In this document: positions 1 through 8,801 of the stretch, piece after piece
Position numbering within the stretch: the first letter of the stretch is position 1
Layout: every line of letters begins with the position of its first letter
Origin: Pseudomonadota bacterium
GTDB taxonomy: Bacteria; Pseudomonadota; Gammaproteobacteria; Burkholderiales; Burkholderiaceae_C
Direction of reading: 5' to 3'
Assembly (NCBI GenBank): GCA_023394015.1
Contig: JAEXBL010000473.1
Location: 1 to 11,839 of the forward strand
DNA: 11,839 nucleotides
Position numbers and translations under genes: made by a program
Notes under the pieces: model-generated
Database searches by the model: none
Seen by the model: only the letters and a program-made list of their open reading frames with translations
Told to the model about the DNA's origin: nothing

Positions 1-538
1 GGCGAGGCGTGGCCACCACGGGCTCGCGGGTCGGGGGCGGTTCAGGCTCGGCGGCGGGTGGTGCCGGGCGCGGGGCGGGTGTGGCGCGTGCTGGCCTGGC
101 GGGGGCGGGTCCCGCCTCGATGGCTGCGACTGGGGCGCTCGTCGCCGCTGAGGGGTCATCCAACGCGGCCGTGACAGGCCCGGGCATCACCACCACCAGC
201 GGTGGCGTAGGCACGGCGGGCGGCCGGGGCGCCGCGGGTGGCAGTGCGGCCGGCGCCTGGGCTGATGGGGTCGCTGGTGTGCGGCCGGCGATACGGGCAA
301 TGCCCCACAGCGCGGCAATGGCCAGCACCGTAAGCACAGCCAGCGCCAGCGCGGCGTGGCGCTTGGGCGGTTCGGCAGCTTCCGTCATCGCCACGGGCAG
401 CCTGACGCGGCGGCGTTTGCGCGGCGGTGCAGCCGCTGCGGGCGCAGGGCCCAGCGGCACCAGTTGCTGGGCGCATTTCAGGCAGAACTTGGCGGTGTCG
501 CGGTTGTCGGCGCCGCACTTAGGGCAAATCAAGGCCAT
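1..538 (-). CDS. Zinc-ribbon, single-pass membrane protein with Pro/Ala-rich tail (partial)
   Basis: The reading frame starts with ATG at 538 and stays open for 179 codons to the left edge, so the C-terminus is missing. The first 22 residues form a compact zinc ribbon with two CxxC knuckles (C5/C8 and C19/C22, in CPKCG and CLKC). A basic stretch (RKRRR, residues 40-44) precedes one hydrophobic helix at about 62-84, followed by a low-complexity Pro/Ala tail from about 85 onward. This is the plan of bacterial zinc-ribbon-domain membrane proteins: cytosolic metal-binding head, one transmembrane helix, then a disordered exported segment that often leads to a folded domain, which would lie outside the window. 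The function is unknown to me. No good Shine-Dalgarno sequence precedes the ATG. It lies 172 nt downstream of trhP on the same strand, with hairpins in between, so it is probably a separate unit. Real gene likely because the Cys pattern is precise and the frame is uninterrupted. Confidence 0.72.
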   Translation of the reverse strand, partial: MALICPKCGADNRDTAKFCLKCAQQLVPLGPAPAAAAPPRKRRRVRLPVAMTEAAEPPKRHAALALAVLTVLAIAALWGIARIAGRTPATPSAQAPAALPPAAPRPPAVPTPPLVVVMPGPVTAALDDPSAATSAPVAAIEAGPAPARPARATPAPRPAPPAAEPEPPPTREPVVATPR

Positions 539-567
539 GTGAACAAAAGAACAGCGGGGTGCCGTGT

Positions 568-599
568 CAGGCCGGCCACCGAACAGTTTGACCGGCCTG
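568..599. repeat. 8-bp perfect inverted repeat in the trhP/zinc-ribbon gap
   Basis: CAGGCCGG at 568-575 is the exact reverse complement of CCGGCCTG at 592-599, with a 16-nt loop. No T-run follows on either side. It lies 30 nt upstream of the zinc-ribbon start codon (minus strand), so it may be an operator or a 5' leader hairpin as easily as a chance GC-rich palindrome. Confidence 0.4.
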
Positions 600-621
600 C
601 GTGGCGCTGACGGGTAAGTGT

Positions 622-659
622 AGGGCGGCCGCGCGCAGGCAGCGCGTGGTGGCCGCCCT
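622..659 (-). terminator. Candidate hairpin terminator of trhP
   Basis: AGGGCGGCC (622-630) pairs perfectly with GGCCGCCCT (651-659), and the enclosed GCGCGC (631-636) can pair with GCGCG (642-646), giving a long GC-rich stem. It lies 50 nt past the trhP stop codon. It lacks a U-tract on the minus strand, so it is either a weak intrinsic terminator or an RNA-stabilising end hairpin. A smaller hairpin, GCGGA(aataa)TCCGC at 683-697, lies even closer to the stop. Confidence 0.4.
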
Positions 660-709
660 TGCGGTGTCTTGATGCGCTGCGTGCGGAAATAATCCGCGCC
701 GCCGTGGCT

Positions 710-2101
710 TCACGCCCCTGCGGCGTGGGCCGGCGGGTTCACCAGCCGGGCGATCAGCCCGTGCTCGACCGGGCCTTCCACCGGGATCCACACCCGCAGC
801 GGGTTGCCGGCGGCCACGTCGATCGGCTCGCCCTCGGCGTTCTTCATCACCTGCAGTTGCACCGTGCGGTTGCCCTGCGGGGTGATGATCTCGATCCAGT
901 CGCCGACGGCGAAGCGGTTCTTGGTCTCGACCTCGGCCCAGCCGTCGCGCGTGCTTTTCACCTCGCCGACGAACTGGCTGCGCGTGGCGACCGAGTGGCC
1001 GGTTTCGTAGTTCTGGTAGTCCTGCGACGGGCGGCGCTCCAGAAAGCCCGAGGTGTAGCCGCGGTTGGCCAGGCCCTCCAGCTCGGTGATCAGCTGCGGG
1101 TTGAAGGGCCGGCCGGCCACGGCGTCGTCGATGGCGCGGCGGTACACCTGCGCGGTGCGGGCCACGTAGTACAGGCTCTTGGTGCGGCCCTCGATCTTGA
1201 GCGAATCGACGCCGATCTTCGTCAGCTTTTCCACCAGCTCCACGGCGCGCAAGTCCTTGCTGTTCATGATGTAGGTGCCGTGCTCGTCCTCCATGATCGG
1301 CATCAGCTGGCCGGGGCGGCCTTCTTCCTCAATCAGGTACACCTTGTCGGCGGCCGGGTGGCGCTGGCCGTTGCCGCAGGTGGAATCGGTCTCCGCTGCT
1401 TCAGCTTCGGCGGCGAAGCTGAAGCCCTGCAACTGTTCGGCCACCGCCATGGCCTCGCCGGTGTTGGGGTCCACCGCAGCGTCCAGGGTCTTGTAGTTCC
1501 AGCGGCAGGCGTTGGTGCAGGTGCCCTGGTTGGGGTCGCGCCGGTTGAAGTAGCCGGACAGCAGGCAGCGCCCGCTGTAGGCGATGCACAGGGCGCCGTG
1601 CACGAACACCTCCAGCTCCATGTCGGGGCACTCCTGGCGGATCTGTTCGACCTCGGCCAGGCTCAGTTCGCGCGAGAGAATCACGCGTGCCACGCCCATC
1701 TTCTGCCAGAACTTCACCGCCGCCCAGTTGGTGGTGTTGGCCTGCACGCTGAGGTGGATCGGGATGTGCGGCCACTTCTCGCGCACCAGCATGATCAGGC
1801 CGGCGTCGGCCATGATGAGGGCATCGGGCTTGAGCTCAATCACCGGCGCCAGGTCGCGCAGGTAGGTGCGCAGCTTGTCGTTGTGGGCAATGAGGTTGCT
1901 GGTGACGAAGAACTTCTTGCCGCGCGCGTGCGCCTCGGCAATGCCCTGGGCGAGTTGTTCCAGGCGGAATTCGTTGTTGCGCGCGCGCAGGCTGTAGCGC
2001 GGCTGGCCGGCGTACACGGCGTCGGCGCCGAAGTCGTAGGCGGCGCGCATCTTGTCCAGGCTGCCGGCGGGCAGCAGCAGTTCGGGGGCGTGGGGCGTCA
2101 T
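710..2101 (-). CDS. trhP: TrhP/YegQ-type U32 family protein, tRNA uridine-34 hydroxylation
   Basis: This 463-aa protein belongs to peptidase family U32, and its length and order match E. coli YegQ (TrhP, about 453 aa). The N-terminal TIM-barrel part starts ELLLPAGSLDKMRAAYDFGA, typical of the family. The family signature is present: E164-x-F-x2-G-A-L-C172-x4-G-x-C179-x-L-S, followed by C195 and C199 (GTCTNAC), the four cysteines expected for an iron-sulfur cluster. DEHGTYIMNSKDLRA and GVDSLKIEGRTKS are hallmark blocks of the TrhP branch. Known role of that branch: oxygen-independent hydroxylation of U34 in certain tRNAs to 5-hydroxyuridine, with prephenate as the source in E. coli, the first step of cmo5U/mcmo5U wobble modification. 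The stretch at about 224-250, between barrel blocks, is Ala/Glu-rich and variable. I chose the ATG at 2101 because family homology begins at once after it and the 36 upstream codons look non-coding. Close alternative: another U32 subfamily (TrhP is favoured over UbiU/UbiV and RlhA by length and motifs). Confidence 0.93.
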   Translation of the reverse strand: MTPHAPELLLPAGSLDKMRAAYDFGADAVYAGQPRYSLRARNNEFRLEQLAQGIAEAHARGKKFFVTSNLIAHNDKLRTYLRDLAPVIELKPDALIMADAGLIMLVREKWPHIPIHLSVQANTTNWAAVKFWQKMGVARVILSRELSLAEVEQIRQECPDMELEVFVHGALCIAYSGRCLLSGYFNRRDPNQGTCTNACRWNYKTLDAAVDPNTGEAMAVAEQLQGFSFAAEAEAAETDSTCGNGQRHPAADKVYLIEEEGRPGQLMPIMEDEHGTYIMNSKDLRAVELVEKLTKIGVDSLKIEGRTKSLYYVARTAQVYRRAIDDAVAGRPFNPQLITELEGLANRGYTSGFLERRPSQDYQNYETGHSVATRSQFVGEVKSTRDGWAEVETKNRFAVGDWIEIITPQGNRTVQLQVMKNAEGEPIDVAAGNPLRVWIPVEGPVEHGLIARLVNPPAHAAGA

Positions 2102-2108
2102 GGGGCGT

Positions 2109-2114
2109 ATTGTC
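2109..2114 (-). promoter_or_regulatory. Candidate -10 box of trhP (GACAAT), possibly leaderless
   Basis: On the minus strand GACAAT (2114 to 2109) ends 7 nt before the trhP ATG at 2101, so transcription would begin about at the start codon; there is no Shine-Dalgarno sequence. No convincing -35 hexamer lies 17 nt upstream. The same spacing is seen before the FAD monooxygenase and the hydroxyacid dehydrogenase in this window. Confidence 0.35.
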
Positions 2115-2158
2115 GGCGTTCTCGCCGTGGGGCGCCGGGTGTTGGCGCCGCCAGTGGC

Positions 2159-2172
2159 TTGACTCGTGTCAA
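2159..2172. promoter_or_regulatory. TTGAC/GTCAA inverted repeat in the divergent intergenic region
   Basis: TTGAC (2159-2163), TCGT, GTCAA (2168-2172) is a perfect inverted repeat between the divergent trhP and macro-domain genes. Read rightward it offers a TTGACT and leftward a TTGACA, both good -35 hexamers, but neither has a good -10 at 16-18 nt. It may be a small operator or a shared -35 element. Confidence 0.35.
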
Positions 2173-2226
2173 GATCACGCCCCGTGCCATGCGCTATCGT
2201 GCAGGCCAAGGCATTTGAAACTACCC

Positions 2227-2232
2227 AAGGAG
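2227..2232 (+). promoter_or_regulatory. Ribosome-binding site of the macro-domain gene
   Basis: AAGGAG lies 6 nt before the ATG at 2239. It is the best Shine-Dalgarno match in the window and settles this start over upstream in-frame ATG codons such as the one at 2110. Confidence 0.8.
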
Positions 2233-2238
2233 AAACAC

Positions 2239-2745
2239 ATGATCCGTGAAGTCGAAGGCGACATTCTGCTCAGCGACGCTCAGGTGATCGCGCATGGCAT
2301 TGCCACGGCCGATCCGTTCGATTCCGGCCTGGCGCTGGCGCTGCGCGAGCGCTTTCCGTCCATGGTCAAGGACTACCGCGCCGCCACGCGCTCCAACCAG
2401 CCCAACACCGGCGAGCTGTGGGCCTGGGGCGGCGTCAACGAAGACGGCAGCACCCGCGGCATCGTCAACCTGCTGACGCAGGGCATGGAAAGCCAGGCCA
2501 AGTCGGCCCGCCCGGTGAAGGCCAAGCTGGAGGACGTGAACCGCGCCCTGCGCGAACTGGCCAAGCTGGTGGAAGAGGGCAGCATCAAGAGCCTGGCGCT
2601 GCCGCGCCTGGCCACCGGCGTGGGCGGCCTGGACTGGGCCGACGTCAAGCCGCTGATCGAGCGCCACCTGGGCGGTCTGGGCATTCCGGTGCTGGTCTAC
2701 GAGGTCTACCGCAAGGACCAGAAGGCCGACGAGAAGCTGGCCTGA
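2239..2745 (+). CDS. Stand-alone macro-domain (ADP-ribose-binding / Appr-1''-p processing type) protein
   Basis: The 168-aa product is essentially one macro domain. It opens with REVEGDILLSDAQVIAHGIA, the first strand and binding loop, continues through FDSGLALALRERFP, the glycine-containing loop that normally contacts the distal ribose, and carries the phosphate-binding loop block LALPRLATGVGGLDWADVKPLIERHL near residues 120-145. The GxGGLDW wording resembles the ALC1/DarG branch of macro domains, which bind or hydrolyse ADP-ribose derivatives (ADP-ribosylated DNA bases, ADP-ribose-1''-phosphate, O-acetyl-ADP-ribose). The usual VNxxN signature of the first loop is replaced by AHGIATADPF, so catalytic ability cannot be assumed. 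No darT-like ADP-ribosyltransferase is adjacent, so this is not a DarTG pair. It is a single-gene unit: a strong Shine-Dalgarno site before it, an intrinsic terminator after it. Cytosolic; no signal or membrane segment. Family assignment is confident; substrate is not. Confidence 0.87.
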   Translation: MIREVEGDILLSDAQVIAHGIATADPFDSGLALALRERFPSMVKDYRAATRSNQPNTGELWAWGGVNEDGSTRGIVNLLTQGMESQAKSARPVKAKLEDVNRALRELAKLVEEGSIKSLALPRLATGVGGLDWADVKPLIERHLGGLGIPVLVYEVYRKDQKADEKLA

Positions 2746-2796
2746 AGGCTGATGTGGGCCTTGACGCCGCCTTGGTGCGGCGCCAATGCCTGAACC

Positions 2797-2835
2797 CAAA
2801 GCCCCGGTACAGGTTGCCCGCCTGCCGGGGCTTTG
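2797..2835 (+). terminator. Intrinsic terminator after the macro-domain gene
   Basis: CAAAGCCCCGG (2797-2807) is the exact reverse complement of CCGGGGCTTTG (2825-2835). Within the loop CAGG (2810-2813) can pair with CCTG (2821-2824). The stem is flanked by A-rich and T-rich arms, so it could work in both directions. It lies 52 nt after the macro-domain stop. Confidence 0.75.
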
Positions 2836-2898
2836 TCGTGGCTGGCGTGTGCCCGCATGGTTGGGGCTGCAAACGCCCGCGCCCATGTCCCTGACGGT

Positions 2899-2926
2899 GG
2901 CGGGCGCACCGCCCGCCTGACACAAT
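2899..2926 (+). promoter_or_regulatory. Candidate acnA promoter region: inverted repeat plus CACAAT -10
   Basis: A perfect 7-bp inverted repeat, GGCGGGC (2899-2905) and GCCCGCC (2911-2917), stands just upstream of CACAAT (2921-2926), a plausible -10 box giving a leader of about 50-55 nt before acnA. The repeat would overlap the spacer between -35 and -10, a usual place for a repressor site. No clear -35 hexamer is seen. Confidence 0.33.
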
Positions 2927-2985
2927 GCTGGCATCAGCCCGCTTTGCATGTTCGCATGAACCGCCGATCCACAAAGGAACACGCC

Positions 2986-5913
<2,928 letters not shown>

Positions 5914-5918
5914 AGGCC

Positions 5919-5945
5919 CGTGCCGGGCGCAGGCCAGCCGGCACG
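5919..5945 (+). terminator. Hairpin directly after acnA
   Basis: CGTGCCGG (5919-5926) pairs perfectly with CCGGCACG (5938-5945) around an 11-nt loop, starting 5 nt after the acnA stop. No T-tract follows, so it may protect the 3' end rather than terminate. Confidence 0.45.
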
Positions 5946-5971
5946 CTGTCGTCCCGCCCGCCGGACGATTG

Positions 5972-6022
5972 AAAAGCCGCGGGGCCTGTAGGCTGGGTGA
6001 GCGCAGCGTCACCCGGCTTTTT
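5972..6022 (+). terminator. Branched, REP-like intrinsic terminator of acnA
   Basis: The outer arms AAAAGCCG (5972-5979) and CGGCTTTT (6014-6021) pair perfectly and end in a T5 run (6018-6022). Inside are two further hairpins: GCCT(gt)AGGC at 5984-5993 and GGGTGA (5995-6000) with TCACCC (6009-6014) around the loop GCGCAGCG. Alternatively AGGCTGGGTGA (5990-6000) pairs over 11 positions, two of them G-U, with 6009-6019. Another small palindrome, CCGGC(gtt)GCCGG, follows at 6023-6035. The motif AGGCTGGGTGAGCGCAGCG resembles a dispersed repeat I recall from proteobacterial intergenic regions. The rest of the acnA-monooxygenase gap shows only a GCTGC/GCAGC hairpin at 6064-6077. Confidence 0.6.
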
Positions 6023-6167
6023 CCGGCGTTGCCGGAGCCAACCAGGGCAGTTCGAAAACCGTAGCTGCTCGTGCAGCAGGGGCGGGCGCTGGCAGCGGCC
6101 TTGTGCATCGAAGCGGTGCCGTCGCACGGGCTTGCGCTGCATCAGCCGGACACCCACCCGACAAGGG

Positions 6168-6173
6168 CACAAT
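6168..6173 (+). promoter_or_regulatory. Candidate -10 box (CACAAT) 7 nt before the monooxygenase ATG
   Basis: CACAAT ends 7 nt before the ATG at 6181, which would put the transcription start at or next to the start codon. The only Shine-Dalgarno-like run, AAGGG at 6163-6167, is 13 nt from the ATG, too far to be good. No clear -35 element. Confidence 0.35.
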
Positions 6174-6180
6174 CGCGCCC

Positions 6181-7377
6181 ATGTCAACACAACAGCTTCT
6201 GATCGCCGGTGGCGGCATTGGTGGTCTGGCGGCGGCGCTGGCCGTGGCGCGGGCGGGCTGGGAGGTGCGCCTGTACGAGCGCGCACCCGAGTTCACCGAG
6301 GTGGGGGCGGGCGTGCAACTGGGCCCCAACGTCACCCGCATCCTGCGCGACTGGGGGCTGGAGGACGCCCTGCGCGCCGTGGCCGCCTTCCCCGACCGGC
6401 TGCAGGTGCGCAACGCCACCAGCGGGGCCGACCTGGGCACGCTGGCGCTGGGCGCGCGCGCCATGGAGCGCTACGGCGCGCCCTACGCCACCATCCACCG
6501 CGCCGATCTGCACCGGCTGCTGTACCGCGCGGCGGCGGCGCAGCCCGGCGTGCACCTCAACCTGGACCACTGGCTGGCCAGCTTTGCCGACGATGGCAAG
6601 GTGGTCACGCTGTCCACCGTGGCAGGCCGGCAGATCGAGGGCGATGCGCTGCTGGGTGCCGACGGCGTGTGGAGCCGCGTGCGCCAGCAACTGCTGCAGG
6701 ACGAGCCGCCGCGCGTGACCGGCCACCTGGCCTACCGCACCATGCTCAACCAGTCCGCGCTGCCCGAGGCGCTGCGCACGACGCAGGTCACCGCCTGGCT
6801 GGGGCCGCGCCTGCACGTGGTGCAGTACCCGGTGCGCCGGGGCGAGTGGATGAACCTGGTGGCCATCGTGCACGGCCAGCCGCCGGCCGACGCGCAGGGC
6901 TGGGACCACGCCGCCAACCACGCCGACCTGCAGCGCGCCATGGGCGGGGTGTGTGCGCCGCTGCGCGAGCTGATCGACGCCGTGCCCCAGGCCAGCGTGA
7001 ACGAGCACGCCTGGCGCCTGTGGGCGCTGGCCGATCGTTCGCCGGTTCAGGGCGCCGAGCAGATGGCGCGCGGCCTGGTGGCGCTGCTGGGCGATGCGGC
7101 GCACCCGATGCGCCCGTACCTGGCGCAGGGCGCCGGCATGGCCATTGAGGACGCGGCCGAACTGGCCCGCGCGCTGGCCATGGACGCGGTGGACGTGCCC
7201 ACCCGCCTGAAGCGCTACGCCCTGGCGCGCTGGCAGCGCTGCGCGCGCGTGCAGGCGCGCTCGATCCGCAACGGGCAGATCTTCCACTCCACCGGCCTGG
7301 TGCGCTTTGGGCGCGATGCATCGATCAGGCTGCTGGGCGAGCGGGTTCTGGACGTGCCTTGGCTGTATGGCGGCTGA
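6181..7377 (+). CDS. Class A FAD-dependent monooxygenase, salicylate-hydroxylase-like
   Basis: The 398-aa protein is a flavoprotein hydroxylase of the p-hydroxybenzoate/salicylate hydroxylase group: one FAD, NAD(P)H as electron donor, one oxygen atom put into an (often aromatic) substrate. The dinucleotide-binding motif GGGIGG is at 10-15, with E34 at the end of the second strand for the FAD ribose. The DG motif is at D161-G162 (LLGADGVWSRVR), which in this class contacts both FAD and NAD(P)H, and the second FAD motif GDAAHP is at 304-309, followed by GAGMAIEDAAELARAL. Length and motif spacing fit NahG-like salicylate 1-monooxygenases, 6-hydroxynicotinate 3-monooxygenases and 3-hydroxybenzoate 6-hydroxylases, which I cannot separate by eye. 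No cognate ring-cleavage genes or regulator are adjacent. The ATG at 6181 starts right at the first beta strand. No signal peptide; cytosolic. Confidence 0.88.
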   Translation: MSTQQLLIAGGGIGGLAAALAVARAGWEVRLYERAPEFTEVGAGVQLGPNVTRILRDWGLEDALRAVAAFPDRLQVRNATSGADLGTLALGARAMERYGAPYATIHRADLHRLLYRAAAAQPGVHLNLDHWLASFADDGKVVTLSTVAGRQIEGDALLGADGVWSRVRQQLLQDEPPRVTGHLAYRTMLNQSALPEALRTTQVTAWLGPRLHVVQYPVRRGEWMNLVAIVHGQPPADAQGWDHAANHADLQRAMGGVCAPLRELIDAVPQASVNEHAWRLWALADRSPVQGAEQMARGLVALLGDAAHPMRPYLAQGAGMAIEDAAELARALAMDAVDVPTRLKRYALARWQRCARVQARSIRNGQIFHSTGLVRFGRDASIRLLGERVLDVPWLYGG

Positions 7378-7422
7378 AATCCTCGGGCGTCACACGGGCG
7401 CTTGATCGGTTCGGCCGGCGGC

Positions 7423-7439
7423 GCCCTTGAAAAAAGGGC
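7423..7439 (+). terminator. Short hairpin after the monooxygenase gene
   Basis: GCCCTT (7423-7428) pairs with AAGGGC (7434-7439) around GAAAA, 45 nt past the stop at 7377. The strand downstream is AT-rich but has no continuous T-run, so termination is only probable. The adjacent GAGCGCTATTGATTTGATAG (7441-7460) looks like the end of a dispersed repeat. Confidence 0.4.
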
Positions 7440-7501
7440 TGAGCGCTATTGATTTGATAGATTGGCGAACCATCCGCCATCAGCGTTAACCCCAGCTACG
7501 C

Positions 7502-7531
7502 TTTGCATGTGGTTATGCAAAATAACTGCAT
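7502..7531 (+). promoter_or_regulatory. TGCAT-type inverted repeat at the start of the broken binding-protein gene
   Basis: TTTGCAT (7502-7508) and ATGCAAA (7515-7521) form a perfect 7-bp inverted repeat around GTGGTT; a third TGCAT lies at 7527-7531, overlapping the start codon. The stretch is markedly AT-rich against its surroundings, as expected for a promoter or operator. No Shine-Dalgarno sequence is seen. Confidence 0.4.
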
Positions 7532-8714
7532 GAACATTTGCACACAATTTGCCGGGCAGGCGAAACGGGTCTATCTGGGCTGGCTGGCGGGGGTTGCGCT
7601 GGCGTGTGGGATGGCGGTCTCGGCACCGGCCCTGGCGGGCGACGAAGGAGTGACGCCGACCTAGATCCGCATCGGTGCCTCGGCGGTGCTGACGGGCTCG
7701 CTGGGGCCGCAGACCACCGAGTACACCGTCGGCTCGCGGCTTTACTTTGACGCCGTGAATGCCGCCGGCGGCGTGCACGGCCGCCGCATCGTCTACAGCA
7801 CGATGGACGACGCCTTCGACGTCAAGCGCGCGGTGGAGAACACCCGCAAGCTGATCGAGGAGGACAAGGTCTTCCTGATCTACAACACCACCGGCACGGC
7901 CCACACCGCGGCCATTCTGCCGCTGGCCGAGCGCAGCCGCACCGTGGTTTTCGGGCCGGTGACGGGCGCCTCGTCGCTGCGCGACACGGTGCACCGCTAC
8001 CTGTTCCACGTGCGGGCCAGCTACGCCAACGAGGCGCGCAAGATCGTCTCGCAGGTCAAGCGGGTGGGCATTACCCGGATGGGCGCGTTCTACCAGGACG
8101 ACGCCTTCGGCAAGGCCTTGCTTGAGGAGGTGCGCCGCGCTGCCCAGGAGGAGGGCATGACCATCACCGGCGAATTCGCGGTCGATCCCAAGAACCCCGA
8201 TTTCAATGCCGTGGCGGCCGCCACGGCCCAGGCTTCGCCGCAGGCCGTGGTGCTGTGCACGGCGGGCACCATGTTCACCAGCTACATCAAGGCGGTGCAG
8301 CAGGGCACGCCGCTGCGGCCGCGCTACTACGGCTTCTCGGTGGCCAGCCTGGACGTGATCAACAGGGAGTTGGGCCCGCTGGGGCGGGGCATCGTGCTGG
8401 CGCAGATCATGCCGTCGCTGAAGAACACCGCGGTGCCGGTGGTGCTGGAGTACCGCAAGCTGCTGGCGGCCAAGGATCCCGATGCTGCGCCTTCGGCGTC
8501 GCAGTTCGAAGGCTTCGTGCACGCCAAGGTGCTGGTGGACGCACTGCGCGCCGCGGGCAGGAACCTGACGACGGATTCGTTCATCCGCGGCCTCGAATCG
8601 ATCGGCGAAATCGCCTATGGCCCTTTCAAGGCGCGCTACTCGCCGACCGACCACAACGGTTCGTCCTACGTCGAACTGGCTATCGTCGATGTTCACGGGC
8701 AGTTGCGCTTCTGA
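7530..8714 (+). pseudogene. Branched-chain-amino-acid-type ABC substrate-binding protein, broken by an in-frame amber codon
   Basis: From ATG 7530 one frame reads 394 codons with a single interruption, TAG at 7662-7664 (codon 45). Before it stands a complete signal peptide: KR, then a hydrophobic core from about 15, and APALA before the likely cleavage site. After it the mature protein begins at once with IRIGASAVLTGSLGP, followed by the periplasmic-binding-protein fold of the LivK/Peripla_BP_6 family (NAAGGVHGRRIVYSTMDDAFD, IYNTTGTAHTAAILPLAERSRTVVFGP, YQDDAFGKALLEEVRRAAQEEGM, DFNAVAAATAQASPQAVVLC, FEGFVHAKVLVDALRAAGRN). Intact relatives have E or Q about where the stop is, so a single change from GAG or CAG would explain it. 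No frameshift or other stop is visible, so the lesion is recent or an artefact. Restart at GTG 7686 would give a protein without export signal. Permease and ATPase genes are absent here, as often for orphan binding proteins. ATG 7515 is an in-frame alternative start. Confidence 0.85.
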
Positions 8715-8748
8715 CGGCGGGCGGCGAGCGCATGTCCCAGCGCAGGAC

Positions 8749-8777
8749 TTGCCGCTTGTCTCCATCGGGTGTATAAA
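8749..8777 (+). promoter_or_regulatory. Promoter of the Xre/RES module
   Basis: TTGCCG (8749-8754), a 17-nt spacer, then TATAAA (8772-8777) make the best sigma-70-type promoter in the window. Transcription should begin near 8784, giving a very short leader before ATG 8802. Operator half-sites lie in the spacer and just downstream of the -10. Confidence 0.65.
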
Positions 8778-8797
8778 TTGTCTCTATTGATGGAGAC
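8758..8797 (+). promoter_or_regulatory. Three-half-site operator over the Xre/RES promoter
   Basis: GTCTCCATC (8758-8766) and GATGGAGAC (8789-8797) are a perfect 9-bp inverted repeat flanking the -10 box. A third, near-identical half-site GTCTCTAT (8780-8787) lies between, in direct orientation to the first with a 22-bp pitch (about two helix turns) and forming an imperfect 18-bp palindrome (8780-8797) with the last. The layout suggests autorepression by the Xre antitoxin or its complex with the toxin. The right half-site contains the antitoxin Shine-Dalgarno GGAG (8792-8795). Confidence 0.65.
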
Positions 8798-8801
8798 GAC
8801 C

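Noticed and set aside
659..2218. Plus-strand open frame of about 519 codons opposite trhP
   Set aside because: Same codon-bias shadow; trhP on the other strand has the full U32 signature and cysteines.
2239..2745. DarG half of a DarTG toxin-antitoxin system
   Set aside because: The macro domain resembles DarG, but no DarT-like gene lies beside it and the protein is a macro domain only, lacking DarG's C-terminal extension.
7446..8765. Minus-strand open frame of about 439 codons opposite the broken binding protein
   Set aside because: The antisense frame is uninterrupted while the sense has a stop, which invites choosing it, but the sense frame carries a signal peptide and binding-protein motifs and the antisense none.
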